Below, piece by piece: positions 42,292 through 50,977 of a stretch of DNA of 64,000 nt. Source of the stretch: Arthrobacter sp. SX1312. Its GTDB lineage: Bacteria > Actinomycetota > Actinomycetes > Actinomycetales > Micrococcaceae. The first letter of the stretch is position 1. The number at the start of each line of letters is the position of its first letter. The stretch covers positions 728,040 to 792,039 of the forward strand of contig NZ_PJIM01000001.1 of the NCBI RefSeq assembly GCF_002929295.1, written 5' to 3'. The position numbers were made by a program, and so were the translations under genes. The notes beneath the pieces were generated by a model. The model worked only from the letters and a program-made list of their open reading frames with translations. It did no database searches and was not told where the DNA came from.

Positions 42292-43224
42292 TCAGGCCCT
42301 GGGATGCGCCTGTTCGTAGCTGCGGCGGAGCCGGTCGACGGATACATGCGTGTACAGCTGCGTGGTGGCCAGGCTGGAGTGTCCGAGGATCTCCTGGACG
42401 GCACGGAGATCGGCACCGCCGTCGAGCAGATGGGTCGCAGCGCTGTGGCGCAGGGCGTGCGGCCCGCGCGCGGCGGTGTCGCCCAATGCGTCGAGGGTCG
42501 TCCTGACCTGGGCTCGCACGGCGCGCGGGTCGATGCGTCCTCCGCGCCGTCCGAGGAAGAGGGCGGGACCGCTCTTCGACGTCACCCACTGCGGCCGTCC
42601 GCGGCGGAGCCAGTCGTCGACGGCGTGCGCGGCAGGGACGCCGTAGGGGACGGTGCGCTCCTTCGCTCCCTTGCCGAGCACGACGAGCGTCCGTCGCTCG
42701 GTGTCGAGGTCGTCGATGTCGAGACCCACCAGCTCGCCGACCCGGACACCCGTCCCGTACAGCAGCTCGAGCATCGCCCGCAGTTGCAGCTCGTGCGGGT
42801 CCCCCGGCCCGGTCCGCTCGGCCGCGTTCGTGAACATCGCGGCGGCCTGCGGCTGGCTGAGGACGGCGGGCAGGCTGCTGGTGCGTTTGGGGGCGCGGAG
42901 GCGGAGGGCCGGGTTGGCGGGGATCAGTTCCTCGCGGACCGCCCAGTCCATGAAGGTGCGGACGGATGCGGCGCGCCGGGCGATCGTCGCCCGGGACAGC
43001 CCCGCGGTGTCGAGCGCACCGAGCCACGCGCGGAAGTGCCGCAGTTCCAGCTGCACCAGCGTGGTGACGCCCGAGTCCCCCGCGTGCAGCAGGAAGAGTT
43101 CGATGTCCTTCAGGTATGCCCGCACGGTGTGCTCCGAGCGGTTGCGCTCCCGCGTCAGGTAGTCCCCGAATCCTTCGACGCCCGCGCGGAGCTCGCCCGC
43201 CAGTACCGCACCGCTGTCTGCCAT
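42292..43224 (-). CDS. xerC: Tyrosine recombinase XerC
   Basis: A 310-residue site-specific recombinase that resolves chromosome dimers at dif. It has an N-terminal SAM-like domain (FGDYLTRERNRSEHTVRAYLKD, 20-105) and a catalytic domain with Arg in GTGVRVGELVGLD, the HALRHSAATHLL box, LGHSSLATTQLYTHV containing His and the nucleophile Tyr. The ATG at 43224 has GGAGG 6 nt upstream. Its place beside dprA, comM, rnhB and lepB is the chromosomal XerC context, not that of a phage integrase. Confidence 0.93.
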   Translation of the reverse strand: MADSGAVLAGELRAGVEGFGDYLTRERNRSEHTVRAYLKDIELFLLHAGDSGVTTLVQLELRHFRAWLGALDTAGLSRATIARRAASVRTFMDWAVREELIPANPALRLRAPKRTSSLPAVLSQPQAAAMFTNAAERTGPGDPHELQLRAMLELLYGTGVRVGELVGLDIDDLDTERRTLVVLGKGAKERTVPYGVPAAHAVDDWLRRGRPQWVTSKSGPALFLGRRGGRIDPRAVRAQVRTTLDALGDTAARGPHALRHSAATHLLDGGADLRAVQEILGHSSLATTQLYTHVSVDRLRRSYEQAHPRA

Positions 43225-43375
43225 GAAATCCTCCGCTCCCCAGTATCCACGGCATCCCGCGTCCCCTGGGTGCTCCGACCCGGCGGGGCGTCCGCGGTTC
43301 CGGCGGCGGCCGGCCGGATCGCCACCGCGACCCGCCTCGGCCCGGCGGTCCGGACCACCACGGCCCCGGGCCGGA

Positions 43376-43999
43376 TCACGGCCGGATGTCTGCCGCGGCC
43401 ACCGGATCGGGAGGCGCACTGTGGGCGCGTTCCAGCTCCAGCAGTGCGGTCTTGGTCGCGGTCCCCGCGGCATATCCGACCACGGCGCCGGTGCTGCCGA
43501 CCACCCGGTGGCCCGGCACGATGATCGATACGGGATTGCTGCGCACTGCCGCCCCGATCGCGCGACCCATGCGGGGGTTGCCGAGCCGGGTGGCGAGGTC
43601 GCGGTAGCTGCGGGTCTCTCCGTAGGGGATCGCCCTCAGTGCGGCCCAGACCCGTAGCTGGAAGGTCGTGCCGTGGAGTTCGACCGGGGACCCGAAGGCG
43701 CGCCGCGACCCTGCGAAGTACTCACCCAGCTCCCGGTCCGCCCGGAGGAGCAGAGCGACGGTAGCGGCGGGAGGTGTGATCGCCCGGTCCTCTGCTGTCG
43801 GCGGGGCACCCCGCCCGCCGAGCTGATCAGCGACGACGCGGTGCCCGAGACGCACCGGGTCCGGCGCCGGGGCGTGCCCCGCGTGATAGAGACCGACGAT
43901 CGCTCCGGCACCGGCGACGATCACCAGGGGCCCCACCTGTGACTGGAGCTCATGGTGCCACCGGTCGGTCCCCGGGTCGGCGGGATGGGTGCTGGTCAT
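43376..43999 (-). CDS. Ogt/AGT-family protein lacking the catalytic cysteine
   Basis: A 207-residue protein of the O6-alkylguanine-DNA alkyltransferase family. The C-terminal DNA-binding domain is intact (FQLRVWAALRAIPYGETRSYRDLA, RAIGAAVRSNP with the Arg finger), but the invariant PCHRV is PGHRVVGS, with Gly163 (codon at 43511-43513, GGC) instead of Cys. The active thiol is therefore missing. Alkyltransferase-like (ATL) proteins also lack this Cys (Trp or Ala instead), bind alkylated DNA and recruit nucleotide excision repair; the same role is possible here. A single-base sequencing error (GGC for TGC) is the other explanation. AGGAGG precedes the ATG. Confidence 0.85.
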   Translation of the reverse strand: MTSTHPADPGTDRWHHELQSQVGPLVIVAGAGAIVGLYHAGHAPAPDPVRLGHRVVADQLGGRGAPPTAEDRAITPPAATVALLLRADRELGEYFAGSRRAFGSPVELHGTTFQLRVWAALRAIPYGETRSYRDLATRLGNPRMGRAIGAAVRSNPVSIIVPGHRVVGSTGAVVGYAAGTATKTALLELERAHSAPPDPVAAADIRP

Positions 44000-44092
44000 G
44001 GGAGTCCTCCTGGGGAGTGGGGTCTGGACGGCGGGGTCTCAGCGGCGGTGTCGGCTGCAGCACGCGCCGGTGGGTTCGGCAGTGCGACGGCG

Positions 44093-45292
44093 TCAGGGTC
44101 TCCGGCGGCACCACCCGCCACCGGCCCTGACGGCGAGTCCTGCCAGCTCGAGTCGCGCGAGTCCGCTGATGACCTCCCGCGTGGAGAGACCCGCGACGAC
44201 GGACAGCCTGTCCACCGTCGTCGGCGCCCGCACAGGGAGGCCGTCCAGCAGCAGCAGGTCCGGGATGGTCAGGCCGTCGTGGTCCAGGACGGGAGCGGCG
44301 TCGGCTCGAGCCCGGTCGCCGAGCGGTTCGGCGCCGAGGGGGCCGGCGAGCTCGACGACGTCGGCGGCGTCCGTGACGCATACCGCCGTACCGTCCCTCA
44401 GCAGGCGGTGGCACCCTGCGGAGTTCGCCGACTGCACGGAGCCCGGTACCGCTCCGACCGGCCGGCCGAGCCCGGCGGCATGATGGGCCGTGTTGAGTGC
44501 CCCCGAGCGCCACCGCGCCTCGACCACGACCATGACCGCGCTGAGCGCCGCGATCAGCCGGTTGCGCTGGAGGAACCGCCAACGCGTCGGGGAGCTGCCG
44601 GGCGGGACTTCCGAGACGAGGACCCCCTGGTCGGCGATCGCACGCAGCAGGTCCTCGTTCCCGACCGGATAGTACCGGTCGATACCGCAGGCCAGGATGG
44701 CGATCGTGGCCGCGTGGTCCCCACCCCCTGTGGTGGCGAGCGCGGCCCGGTGCGCCTGAGCGTCGATGCCGTAGGCGCCGCCGGAGACGACGGTGTAGCC
44801 GCGGGTGGCGAGTCCCGAGGCCAGGTCGGCGGTGACGAAGGAGCCGTAGGCGGTGCTGTCCCGCGACCCGACCAGGGCGGCGAGACGCGCGGACGGCGGC
44901 ATCTCGTGCCGGCCCCGCACCCAGAGGCACAGCGGTGCCGCCTGCTGCAGGTCGTCCAGCGCCGCCGGCCAGTCGGCGGACTCCGGGACGACGAGGCGTC
45001 CGCCGAGCCGGTCCAGGGTCGCCAGATCCCTCTCGGGTGCGAGGTCGCGGAGGCGCGGCGCCCATCGTTCCAGCCCGTCCTCCAGGGGGCGGCGTCCGCC
45101 GTGCGGTACGTCCAGGGATTCGCCCAGCCGGCGGTGGACGTCCACACCCACCCCGGTCTCGCGGCGGGCGATGCGCAGGGCATTCCGGGGTCCGACGAGC
45201 GACACCAGGGCCAGGCCGACGGTGTCCGAGGGTTCGAACAGTCGTGACAGTGCGGCCCTGGCCAGACGGAGATCCTGCTGCGCCCCACTCAC
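44093..45292 (-). CDS. dprA: DNA-processing protein DprA
   Basis: A 399-residue DprA/Smf protein that loads RecA on incoming single-stranded DNA during transformation. The Rossmann-like domain has LVGSRDSTAYGSFVTADLA, VVSGGAYGIDAQAHRAAL, ILACGIDRYYPVGN and SEVPPG, all characteristic. A C-terminal winged-helix-like domain follows (TIPDLLLLDGLPVRAPTTVDRLSVVAGL). The GTG at 45292 overlaps the comM stop as GTGA (45289-45292). It forms an operon with yraN and comM, a conserved arrangement even in species not known to be competent. Confidence 0.93.
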   Translation of the reverse strand: MSGAQQDLRLARAALSRLFEPSDTVGLALVSLVGPRNALRIARRETGVGVDVHRRLGESLDVPHGGRRPLEDGLERWAPRLRDLAPERDLATLDRLGGRLVVPESADWPAALDDLQQAAPLCLWVRGRHEMPPSARLAALVGSRDSTAYGSFVTADLASGLATRGYTVVSGGAYGIDAQAHRAALATTGGGDHAATIAILACGIDRYYPVGNEDLLRAIADQGVLVSEVPPGSSPTRWRFLQRNRLIAALSAVMVVVEARWRSGALNTAHHAAGLGRPVGAVPGSVQSANSAGCHRLLRDGTAVCVTDAADVVELAGPLGAEPLGDRARADAAPVLDHDGLTIPDLLLLDGLPVRAPTTVDRLSVVAGLSTREVISGLARLELAGLAVRAGGGWCRRRP

Positions 45293-46824
45293 GCGGCACG
45301 CTCCTGCAGGCGGAAGCCGAGGGCGGTGACGACGTCGTCCGCGTCCGGACGGGAGCGCCCCCCGAGGTCCGCGATGGTCCACGCCACGCGCAGGACCCTG
45401 TCCCACCCGCGCGCACTGACGAGGTTCCGGTCCAGCGCCCGGTCGAGCGAGGCCGTGACGGCCCGCGGCAGCGCCAGTTCACCCCGGAGGATCCGGCCCT
45501 GGACCTCCGCGTTGGTCGCGTAGTTCCATCGGAGGAGGCGTTCCCGTTGGGCGGCACGCGCCTCGGCGACCCTGCCGGCGACAGCGGCGGAGGTCTCCGG
45601 CGACCGTACGTCCACGTAGTCGGCCATACTCAGACGCTGGACGGCCAACTGCAGGTCGACGCGGTCAAGCAGCGGCCCGGAGAGGCGGTTGAAGTATCTC
45701 CGGCGCTGTTGCGCGGTGCACAGGCAGTCGATCCCCTTGCCGTTCGCTAGACCGCAGGGGCAGGGGTTCAGGGCCAGGACGAGCTGGAAGCGGGCGGGGT
45801 ATGACGCCGTACCGGAGGCCCGGTGCAGGACCAGCCTGCCGCTCTCCAGCGGCTCGCGCAGCGCCTCGAGGACGCGCCTCTCGTATTCCGGCGCCTCGTC
45901 GAGGAACAGGATGCCCCGATGCGCCCGGGATGCTGCCCCCGGCCTCGGGATGCCGCTGCCACCCCCGATGATGGAGGCGGGTGTCGCCGTGTGGTGCGGG
46001 CTCTCGAAGGGCGGCTTCCGCACGAGCTCGGTGCAGTGCCGCTCGCCCGACAGACTGTGGATCGCCGTCACCTCCATCGCGTGGTCGTCCTCGAGATCCG
46101 GGAGGATGCCCGGCAGTCGCTCCGCGAGCATCGTCTTGCCGGCGCCGGGTGGTCCGACCATCAGGAGGTGGTGCGCCCCTGCGGCAGCGATCTCCAGCGC
46201 GAACCGGGCCTCGTGCTGGCCCGCGATGTCGGAGAGATCCCGGGTGGGACCGGACCGGACCACCGGCAGGACCGGTTCACTGCGGACGGAGGGTTCGGGA
46301 AGCGCGACCCGCGCTGCATCCGCCCCGAAGGCCAGCGCCACCTCGGCGAGCGTGCGGTAGGACCCGACCTCGGCGGCGGGGACCAGAGCCGCCTCCGGCG
46401 CGTTCTCCTCCGCGACGACGATGCGATGGTGCCCGGCCTCCACGGCAGCCATCACGGCGGGCAGCACCCCGTGGACCGGCCGGAGCTGCCCGTCCAGTCC
46501 CAGTTCGGCGATGAAGACCGTGGACCCGACACCACGGACGTCCCCCGCCGCTGCCAGCGCCGACATGACGATGGCGAGATCGAAGGACGACCCGCGCTTC
46601 GGCAAGGATGCGGGGATGAGGTTGACCGTGATCTTCCGGCGGCTGAGCGGCACGCCGGCATTGCGGGCCGCGGCCCTGATCCGGTCCTTGGCCTCGTTGA
46701 GCGACGCGTCCGGGAGGCCGAGCAGCACGAACGCAGGCAGGGTCTGCCCGATGTCCGCCTCGACCTCGACGACGTGCCCGTTCATGCCGACCAGGGACAC
46801 GGCGTAGGTCCGTCCGAGCGCCAT
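45289..46824 (-). CDS. comM: YifB/ComM family Mg-chelatase-like AAA+ ATPase
   Basis: A 511-residue AAA+ protein. The N-terminal Lon-protease-like fold domain is at 1-170 (KRGSSFDLAIVMSALAAAGD). Then come Walker A GPPGAGKT, Walker B ILFLDEAPEYE, and an Mg-chelatase C-terminal domain (CPCGLANGKGIDCLC cysteine-rich motif, ALDRNLVSARGWDRVLRVAWTIADL). ComM is a hexameric helicase that aids branch migration of transformed DNA. The ATG at 46824 overlaps the yraN stop by ATGA, and its own stop overlaps dprA. Confidence 0.94.
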   Translation of the reverse strand: MALGRTYAVSLVGMNGHVVEVEADIGQTLPAFVLLGLPDASLNEAKDRIRAAARNAGVPLSRRKITVNLIPASLPKRGSSFDLAIVMSALAAAGDVRGVGSTVFIAELGLDGQLRPVHGVLPAVMAAVEAGHHRIVVAEENAPEAALVPAAEVGSYRTLAEVALAFGADAARVALPEPSVRSEPVLPVVRSGPTRDLSDIAGQHEARFALEIAAAGAHHLLMVGPPGAGKTMLAERLPGILPDLEDDHAMEVTAIHSLSGERHCTELVRKPPFESPHHTATPASIIGGGSGIPRPGAASRAHRGILFLDEAPEYERRVLEALREPLESGRLVLHRASGTASYPARFQLVLALNPCPCGLANGKGIDCLCTAQQRRRYFNRLSGPLLDRVDLQLAVQRLSMADYVDVRSPETSAAVAGRVAEARAAQRERLLRWNYATNAEVQGRILRGELALPRAVTASLDRALDRNLVSARGWDRVLRVAWTIADLGGRSRPDADDVVTALGFRLQERAA

Positions 46825-47180
46825 CAGATCACGGCCCGCACGTGTTCGATACGCGGCGCTCCCGTGCCGTCGTCGAGCACGCCGACGGCGTCGATGCGGA
46901 AGCCGCTGAACCGCAGGTGGTGCGCGCGGGCCCACTGCGAGGCGAGCCGGTAGAGCCTCTCGAGCTTGGTGGCCGTGATGGCCTCGAGGGGCTGCCCGAA
47001 GTCGTCCGAGCTGCGCGTCTTGACCTCCACGATCACGAGGGTGGACCCGTCCACCGCCACGAGGTCGATCTCCCCCGCCGGGCATCTCCAGTTCCGGTCG
47101 ACGATCGTCAGACCGGCCCGCTCCAGGAAGGCGGCGGCTACCGCTTCCCCTCGACGCCCCAATTGATCCTTCGCCACCAT
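46824..47180 (-). CDS. yraN: YraN family endonuclease-like protein
   Basis: A 118-residue UPF0102 protein with a restriction-endonuclease-like fold. The core motifs are LGRRGEAVAAAFLERAG, the catalytic-type GEIDLVAVDGSTLVIVEVKTRSS (E, D and ExK pattern) and QPLEAITATKLERL. The function is unproven; the fold and context suggest DNA processing. The ATG at 47180 has a near-perfect GGAGGTGA upstream; the open frame extends to 47288. It is first in the yraN-comM-dprA operon with ATGA overlap to comM. Confidence 0.92.
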   Translation of the reverse strand: MVAKDQLGRRGEAVAAAFLERAGLTIVDRNWRCPAGEIDLVAVDGSTLVIVEVKTRSSDDFGQPLEAITATKLERLYRLASQWARAHHLRFSGFRIDAVGVLDDGTGAPRIEHVRAVI

Positions 47181-47244
47181 GGCTGTCACCTCCGTCCCCA
47201 AGGCTCGTCGAGGGAGGGAGTCCCGGAGCTGCGGCAGGCGGCTA

Positions 47245-47253
47245 TGTGGACAA
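47245..47253 (-). promoter_or_regulatory. DnaA-box-like 9-mer upstream of yraN operon
   Basis: The minus strand reads TTGTCCACA. Flanking bases extend the identity with the site before ssb (10512) to 14 nt (10509-10522 and 47242-47255). It lies 65 nt upstream of the yraN start. It could be coincidence. Confidence 0.35.
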
Positions 47254-47372
47254 CCGGGCGACGCCGTCGCCCTCGGCGGTCGGAACACTGGCGGACGGCC
47301 GCGCGTCGGCCTAGCGTGGGGGTGCAGCGGCAGCCGGCCGGCGGCCGCGCCCGACGACGGATGGAGGACACC

Positions 47373-47675
47373 GTGTCAGAGCAGAGGAACGTCGTGCCCG
47401 GTGGGAGCGAAGCGGACCTCCAGGAGCAACGGACCCCGGCCCAGGACGCCGGGGCGGGGACCAGGGCTCCGGCCGGCAGCGGAACGGGAGGCTCGGAGGC
47501 CGACCGGCAGGAACAGGACACGCCCCTCGAGGCCGGGGCCACCGCGGACGGCGTGGGGATCGCTGGCGAAGGGACGGGCGGCTCGGAGGCCGACCGCCTG
47601 GAGCAGGCCGCCGACGTGCCGCTCGATGCCGAGGACGCCTTCCCGCGCGGAGGCGGGGAGGACGACGGGTCCTGA
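47373..47675 (+). CDS. Small acidic disordered protein with three GGSEAD-EQ repeats
   Basis: A 100-residue hydrophilic, probably disordered protein. Three copies of a decapeptide occur at regular intervals: GGSEADLQEQ (about residues 10-19), GGSEADRQEQ (43-52) and GGSEADRLEQ (71-80). Between them are Ala/Gly/Thr-rich linkers, and the end is acidic. I do not recognise the family by name. GGAGGA lies 4-5 nt before the GTG at 47373; an in-frame ATG at 47361 is the alternative. A TAGCGT hexamer at 47312-47317 may be its -10. Divergent from yraN. Confidence 0.65.
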   Translation: MSEQRNVVPGGSEADLQEQRTPAQDAGAGTRAPAGSGTGGSEADRQEQDTPLEAGATADGVGIAGEGTGGSEADRLEQAADVPLDAEDAFPRGGGEDDGS

Positions 47676-47699
47676 CGCCGTCAGGACCCGCGGCGGGCG

Positions 47700-48026
47700 T
47701 CAGTTGCCCAGCGTGCCGTCCTTGGGCAGGGCGATGTCGTCAGACTTGGCGAGCTCCTCGACGTTGACGTCCTTGAAGGTGATCACCCGGACGTTCTTCA
47801 CGAAGCGGGCCGAGCGGTACACGTCCCACACCCAGGCGTCCTGCAGCGTCAGGTCGAAGTACACCTCACCGTCGGCCGAGCGCGCCTGGAGGTCCACGTG
47901 GTTCGCCAGGTAGAACCGGCGCTCCGTCTCCACGACATAGCTGAACAGCCCCACCACGTCGCGGTACTCGCGGTAGAGCTGGAGCTCCATGTCGGTTTCG
48001 TAGTTCTCAAGATCCTCGGCACTCAT
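47700..48026 (-). CDS. DUF2469 family protein
   Basis: A 108-residue actinobacterial DUF2469 protein of unknown function. The start MSAEDLENYETDMELQLYRE and the internal YREYRDVVGLFSYVVETERRFYLAN and DVYRSARFVKNVRV are family hallmarks. The ATG at 48026 has GGAGG upstream, within the short gap after rnhB. It is the last gene of lepB-rnhB-DUF2469, an arrangement also found in Mycobacterium and Streptomyces. Confidence 0.92.
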   Translation of the reverse strand: MSAEDLENYETDMELQLYREYRDVVGLFSYVVETERRFYLANHVDLQARSADGEVYFDLTLQDAWVWDVYRSARFVKNVRVITFKDVNVEELAKSDDIALPKDGTLGN

Positions 48027-48033
48027 TCGATCA

Positions 48034-48786
48034 TCATCCTCCACTTTCCATACGGGCTGCGTCGGGCCGCTCCAGGCTTCCCAGACGCCAGGTCCTTCGG
48101 TGGTACTCACTCGGCCCGGCCGAGTCGATGGCCGCACGGTGGCTCTCCGTCGCGTAGCCCTTGTTCACGTCCCACCCGAAGTCCGGATGATCGGCGGCGA
48201 GGGACACCATCAGGGCATCGCGCTCCACCTTCGCGAGCACGCTGGCCGCCGCGACGCTCAGGCACTTCAGGTCGGCCTTGATCCGCGTGTGCACCGGGGC
48301 TGTACAGCCGGCCGGATCCACCTGCTCGACCGCGGCGTACTCGCCGTCGCCCGTCCCGAAGAGCACCCCCTGGGACCGCGCGGACAGCCAGTCGTGGTTG
48401 CCGTCGAGGATGACGACGTCGGGGGTCACGGTGTCGAGGACGGAGGCCCATGCCCTGCTCCCGGCCGCGCGCAGCGCGGACATCAGTCCCAGGGCGTCGA
48501 TCTCGGCCGCCGAGGCATGGCCGACGGCGGACGCGACGGACCAGCGGCGGATGCGGGGCACCAGCGCCTCGCGCTCCGCCGGAGGGAGCAGCTTGCTGTC
48601 CCGCACCCCCCGCAGCGGGGCGGGCGCGCCGAGGTCGACGACGACGATGCCCACCGACACGGGTCCGGCGAGGGCCCCCCTGCCCACCTCGTCGCATCCG
48701 GCCACGTAGCGGTGACCCGCGGAGGCGAAGGACTTCTCGACGCTCAGGGTCGGGGCGGTGGAGCGCTTCCTGCGCAGGGCCGTCAT
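48034..48786 (-). CDS. rnhB: Ribonuclease HII
   Basis: A 250-residue RNase HII that removes single ribonucleotides and RNA from DNA. The catalytic start [15 protein letters not shown] has Asp32 and Glu33; the other acids are in LDGNHDWL and [31 protein letters not shown] near the C-terminus is typical. The C-terminal 15 residues are not conserved. Its start overlaps the lepB stop by ATGA (48783-48786). It complements the RNase HI domain encoded at 20.7 kb. Confidence 0.94.
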   Translation of the reverse strand: MTALRRKRSTAPTLSVEKSFASAGHRYVAGCDEVGRGALAGPVSVGIVVVDLGAPAPLRGVRDSKLLPPAEREALVPRIRRWSVASAVGHASAAEIDALGLMSALRAAGSRAWASVLDTVTPDVVILDGNHDWLSARSQGVLFGTGDGEYAAVEQVDPAGCTAPVHTRIKADLKCLSVAAASVLAKVERDALMVSLAADHPDFGWDVNKGYATESHRAAIDSAGPSEYHRRTWRLGSLERPDAARMESGG

Positions 48787-49631
48787 GGCCCCGAGGGTGA
48801 AGGGGTGGGACCAGGGGTGGGCTGCGCGCCGGGCTGGGGATCGGGCACGCCCTCGAACACGTCCGAGGGCGTGGCGAGGAAGCCGAGGCGGCTCAGCGGC
48901 CAGGCGATGACCGCGGCCTTGCCCTCGACGTCGTCGATCGCCACGAAGCCCGCGCCGGTCTTGTCCTGGTTGGCCCGCGAGTCGGCGGAGGCGTTGCGGT
49001 GATCCCCCATCACCCAGAGCCTGCCGTCGGGTACGACGACGTCGAACGGCAGGTCGGAGGGGTTGGCGCCCGGGTACAGGTAGGGCTCGTCGAGCGGCTC
49101 ACCGTTGACGGTGAGGCGGCCCTGGGCGTCGCAGCAGACGACGTGGTCGCCCGGCAGCCCGATGACGCGCTTCACCAGGTGCTGCTGGGACTCGTCGGGG
49201 GCGAGCCCGATGAAGATGAGCGCTTCCTTGAACCAGCTGACCTGCGCGTCGGCCTGGGCGGGGAGCCAGTTCCCGGTGTCGCTGAAGACGACGATGTCCC
49301 CGCGCTGCAGGTCGAAGGGCTGCGGCACCAGCTGGTTGACGAAGATGCGGTCGTCGATCTCCAGGGTCTCCTCCATGGAGCCGGAGGGGATGAAGAACGC
49401 GCGGAAGAGGAACGTCTTGATGAGGAACGAGAGCACCAGCGCGATCACGATGATCGTGCCGATCTCCTTCAGCCACGCGCCGAAGCCGCGATCGCGGTCC
49501 TTGCCGCCGCGCTGCCGCTCCCGGGGGGCGTCGGGCACGGTACCGTCCGCGGACGGTGCGTCGGGACCGGACGCCGGTGGTGCAGGGGCCTCGGCCCGCG
49601 AAGAGGACTTCCTGCGGAAGCTCCGTGCCAT
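48783..49631 (-). CDS. lepB: Type I signal peptidase (first of two)
   Basis: A 282-residue membrane-anchored protease that removes Sec signal peptides at the outer face. A disordered N-terminus (1-48) precedes a transmembrane helix (55-78). Catalytic Ser85 is in IPSGSME, and Lys154 in [12 protein letters not shown] is the general base. [11 protein letters not shown] is the third signature. A Pro-rich tail ends the protein. The ATG at 49631 is chosen over the open frame to 49709. It forms a pair with the next lepB (86 nt gap), and rnhB follows with ATGA overlap. Confidence 0.94.
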   Translation of the reverse strand: MARSFRRKSSSRAEAPAPPASGPDAPSADGTVPDAPRERQRGGKDRDRGFGAWLKEIGTIIVIALVLSFLIKTFLFRAFFIPSGSMEETLEIDDRIFVNQLVPQPFDLQRGDIVVFSDTGNWLPAQADAQVSWFKEALIFIGLAPDESQQHLVKRVIGLPGDHVVCCDAQGRLTVNGEPLDEPYLYPGANPSDLPFDVVVPDGRLWVMGDHRNASADSRANQDKTGAGFVAIDDVEGKAAVIAWPLSRLGFLATPSDVFEGVPDPQPGAQPTPGPTPSPSGP

Positions 49632-49716
49632 GTGAACAGTTTCCTCTGTACTCGTGATGACCGGCGGCCGCCGGTGCGGGGAACGGTTTCCGACGGGCGA
49701 CCTGGCCACCGGGACG

Positions 49717-50394
49717 TCAGCCGGACGGTCGGTCGATCGGGCCGGACCGGTCCAGTGGCCAGACTAGCTGAAAGGCCCGCCCGATGATCCGATCCTCGGC
49801 GACGAGCCCCCCGCCGGGTGCGCCGAGCAGGGACCGCGAGTCCATCGACGCCGACCGGTGGTCACCGAGGAGCCAGAGCCGCCCCTCGGGGACGACGACG
49901 TCGAACCTCGTGGTGCTGGCGGCGTCGCCCTGATGGACGTACGGCTCCTCGAGGGTGTCCCCGTTCACCGTCAGTGATCCGTCCCCGCTGCAGCACACCA
50001 CGTGGTCCCCGCCGACCCCGATCACGCGCTTGACGTACGTGGTGTCGCTGCCCGCCAGCCCGAGCCATTGCCCCGCGCCGGCGAGGACCTGCTCGGGAAG
50101 GCTCCGCGGGTCCGTGATGGGGTCGAAGGACCCGCGGCCGTCGAACACGACGACGTCGCCGCGCCGGAAGTCCGAATCCGCGAGCTTCTCCACGAGCACG
50201 CGGTCGCCCTCGGTGAGCAGGGGCTCCATGGACGCGGACGGGATGAAGTAGACGTCCAAGAGGAAGCCGCGCACGAGTCCGGTGACCAGGACGGCGACCA
50301 GCACGACGGAGAACACGAAACGCCAGCCCACGGAGCGGGGCCGGCGTTTCGGTTGCCCTCCGGCCGGGGACCGGGGAGCGGGCGTTTCATGCAC
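49717..50394 (-). CDS. lepB: Type I signal peptidase (second of two)
   Basis: A 225-residue signal peptidase with a single N-terminal helix (25-48). Catalytic Ser55 is in IPSASME, Lys122 in YVKRVIGVGGDHVVCC, and LLGDHRSASMDSRS follows. It is shorter than the neighbouring copy and lacks the long disordered N-terminus and Pro-rich tail. Tandem lepB paralogues in the rplS-rnhB region are common in actinobacteria (Streptomyces has four), so the duplication is old. It begins 9 nt after the rplS stop. Confidence 0.94.
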   Translation of the reverse strand: MHETPAPRSPAGGQPKRRPRSVGWRFVFSVVLVAVLVTGLVRGFLLDVYFIPSASMEPLLTEGDRVLVEKLADSDFRRGDVVVFDGRGSFDPITDPRSLPEQVLAGAGQWLGLAGSDTTYVKRVIGVGGDHVVCCSGDGSLTVNGDTLEEPYVHQGDAASTTRFDVVVPEGRLWLLGDHRSASMDSRSLLGAPGGGLVAEDRIIGRAFQLVWPLDRSGPIDRPSG

Positions 50395-50403
50395 CAGAGG
50401 AGG

Positions 50404-50763
50404 TTACTTGACCGTCTTGGGGTCGCGCTTCTCCTTGATCTTCGCTGCCTTGCCGCGCAGTTCGCGCATGTAGTACAGCTTGGCGCGGCGCACGTCGCCC
50501 TTGGAGACAACTTCGATCCTGTCGAGGACCGGGCTGTGGACGGGGAACGTACGCTCCACGCCGACACCGAAGCTCACCTTGCGGACCGTGAAGGTCTCGC
50601 GGATGCCGTCGCCCTGGCGGCCGACGACGAAGCCCTTGAAGATCTGAACACGGGTGTTCTTGCCTTCGATGATGTTGACGTGGACGTTGACGGTGTCGCC
50701 GGCGCGGAAGTCGGGGACGTTGTCGCGGAAGGATCCGGCGTCGACTGAGTCGAGAATATGCAT
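50404..50763 (-). CDS. rplS: 50S ribosomal protein L19
   Basis: A 119-residue L19 that sits at the 30S-50S interface. The sequence [19 protein letters not shown], the [22 protein letters not shown] segment and [17 protein letters not shown] are typical. Two ATGs occur; the one at 50763 has AGGAG 7 nt upstream and gives the standard start, whereas 50769 is too close to it. The 214-nt leader up to trmD (50764-50977) contains no other gene. Confidence 0.96.
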   Translation of the reverse strand: MHILDSVDAGSFRDNVPDFRAGDTVNVHVNIIEGKNTRVQIFKGFVVGRQGDGIRETFTVRKVSFGVGVERTFPVHSPVLDRIEVVSKGDVRRAKLYYMRELRGKAAKIKEKRDPKTVK

Positions 50764-50977
50764 GGTCATGCTCCTGGTGGACGCCACAGGTCATCCACGT
50801 TGGTCACGGCGGTCAAGGACAGGGCGCACGGCCCGGGCGATACCGCCGAAGTAGGTTTTCCGGCCGATCCGATGATTCGGTGGTCGGTGTGTTGAACTGT
50901 TGGCCGCACGCCCCCTGTGGCAGGGTCCGGCCCAGTGGACACAAAGCACGATTATTCCACAGCGCGGACGCCAACCG

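Noticed and set aside
49717-50394. Second lepB as a recent duplication
   Set aside because: The two signal peptidases differ in length, N-terminus and most residues, and tandem lepB genes are common in actinobacteria.
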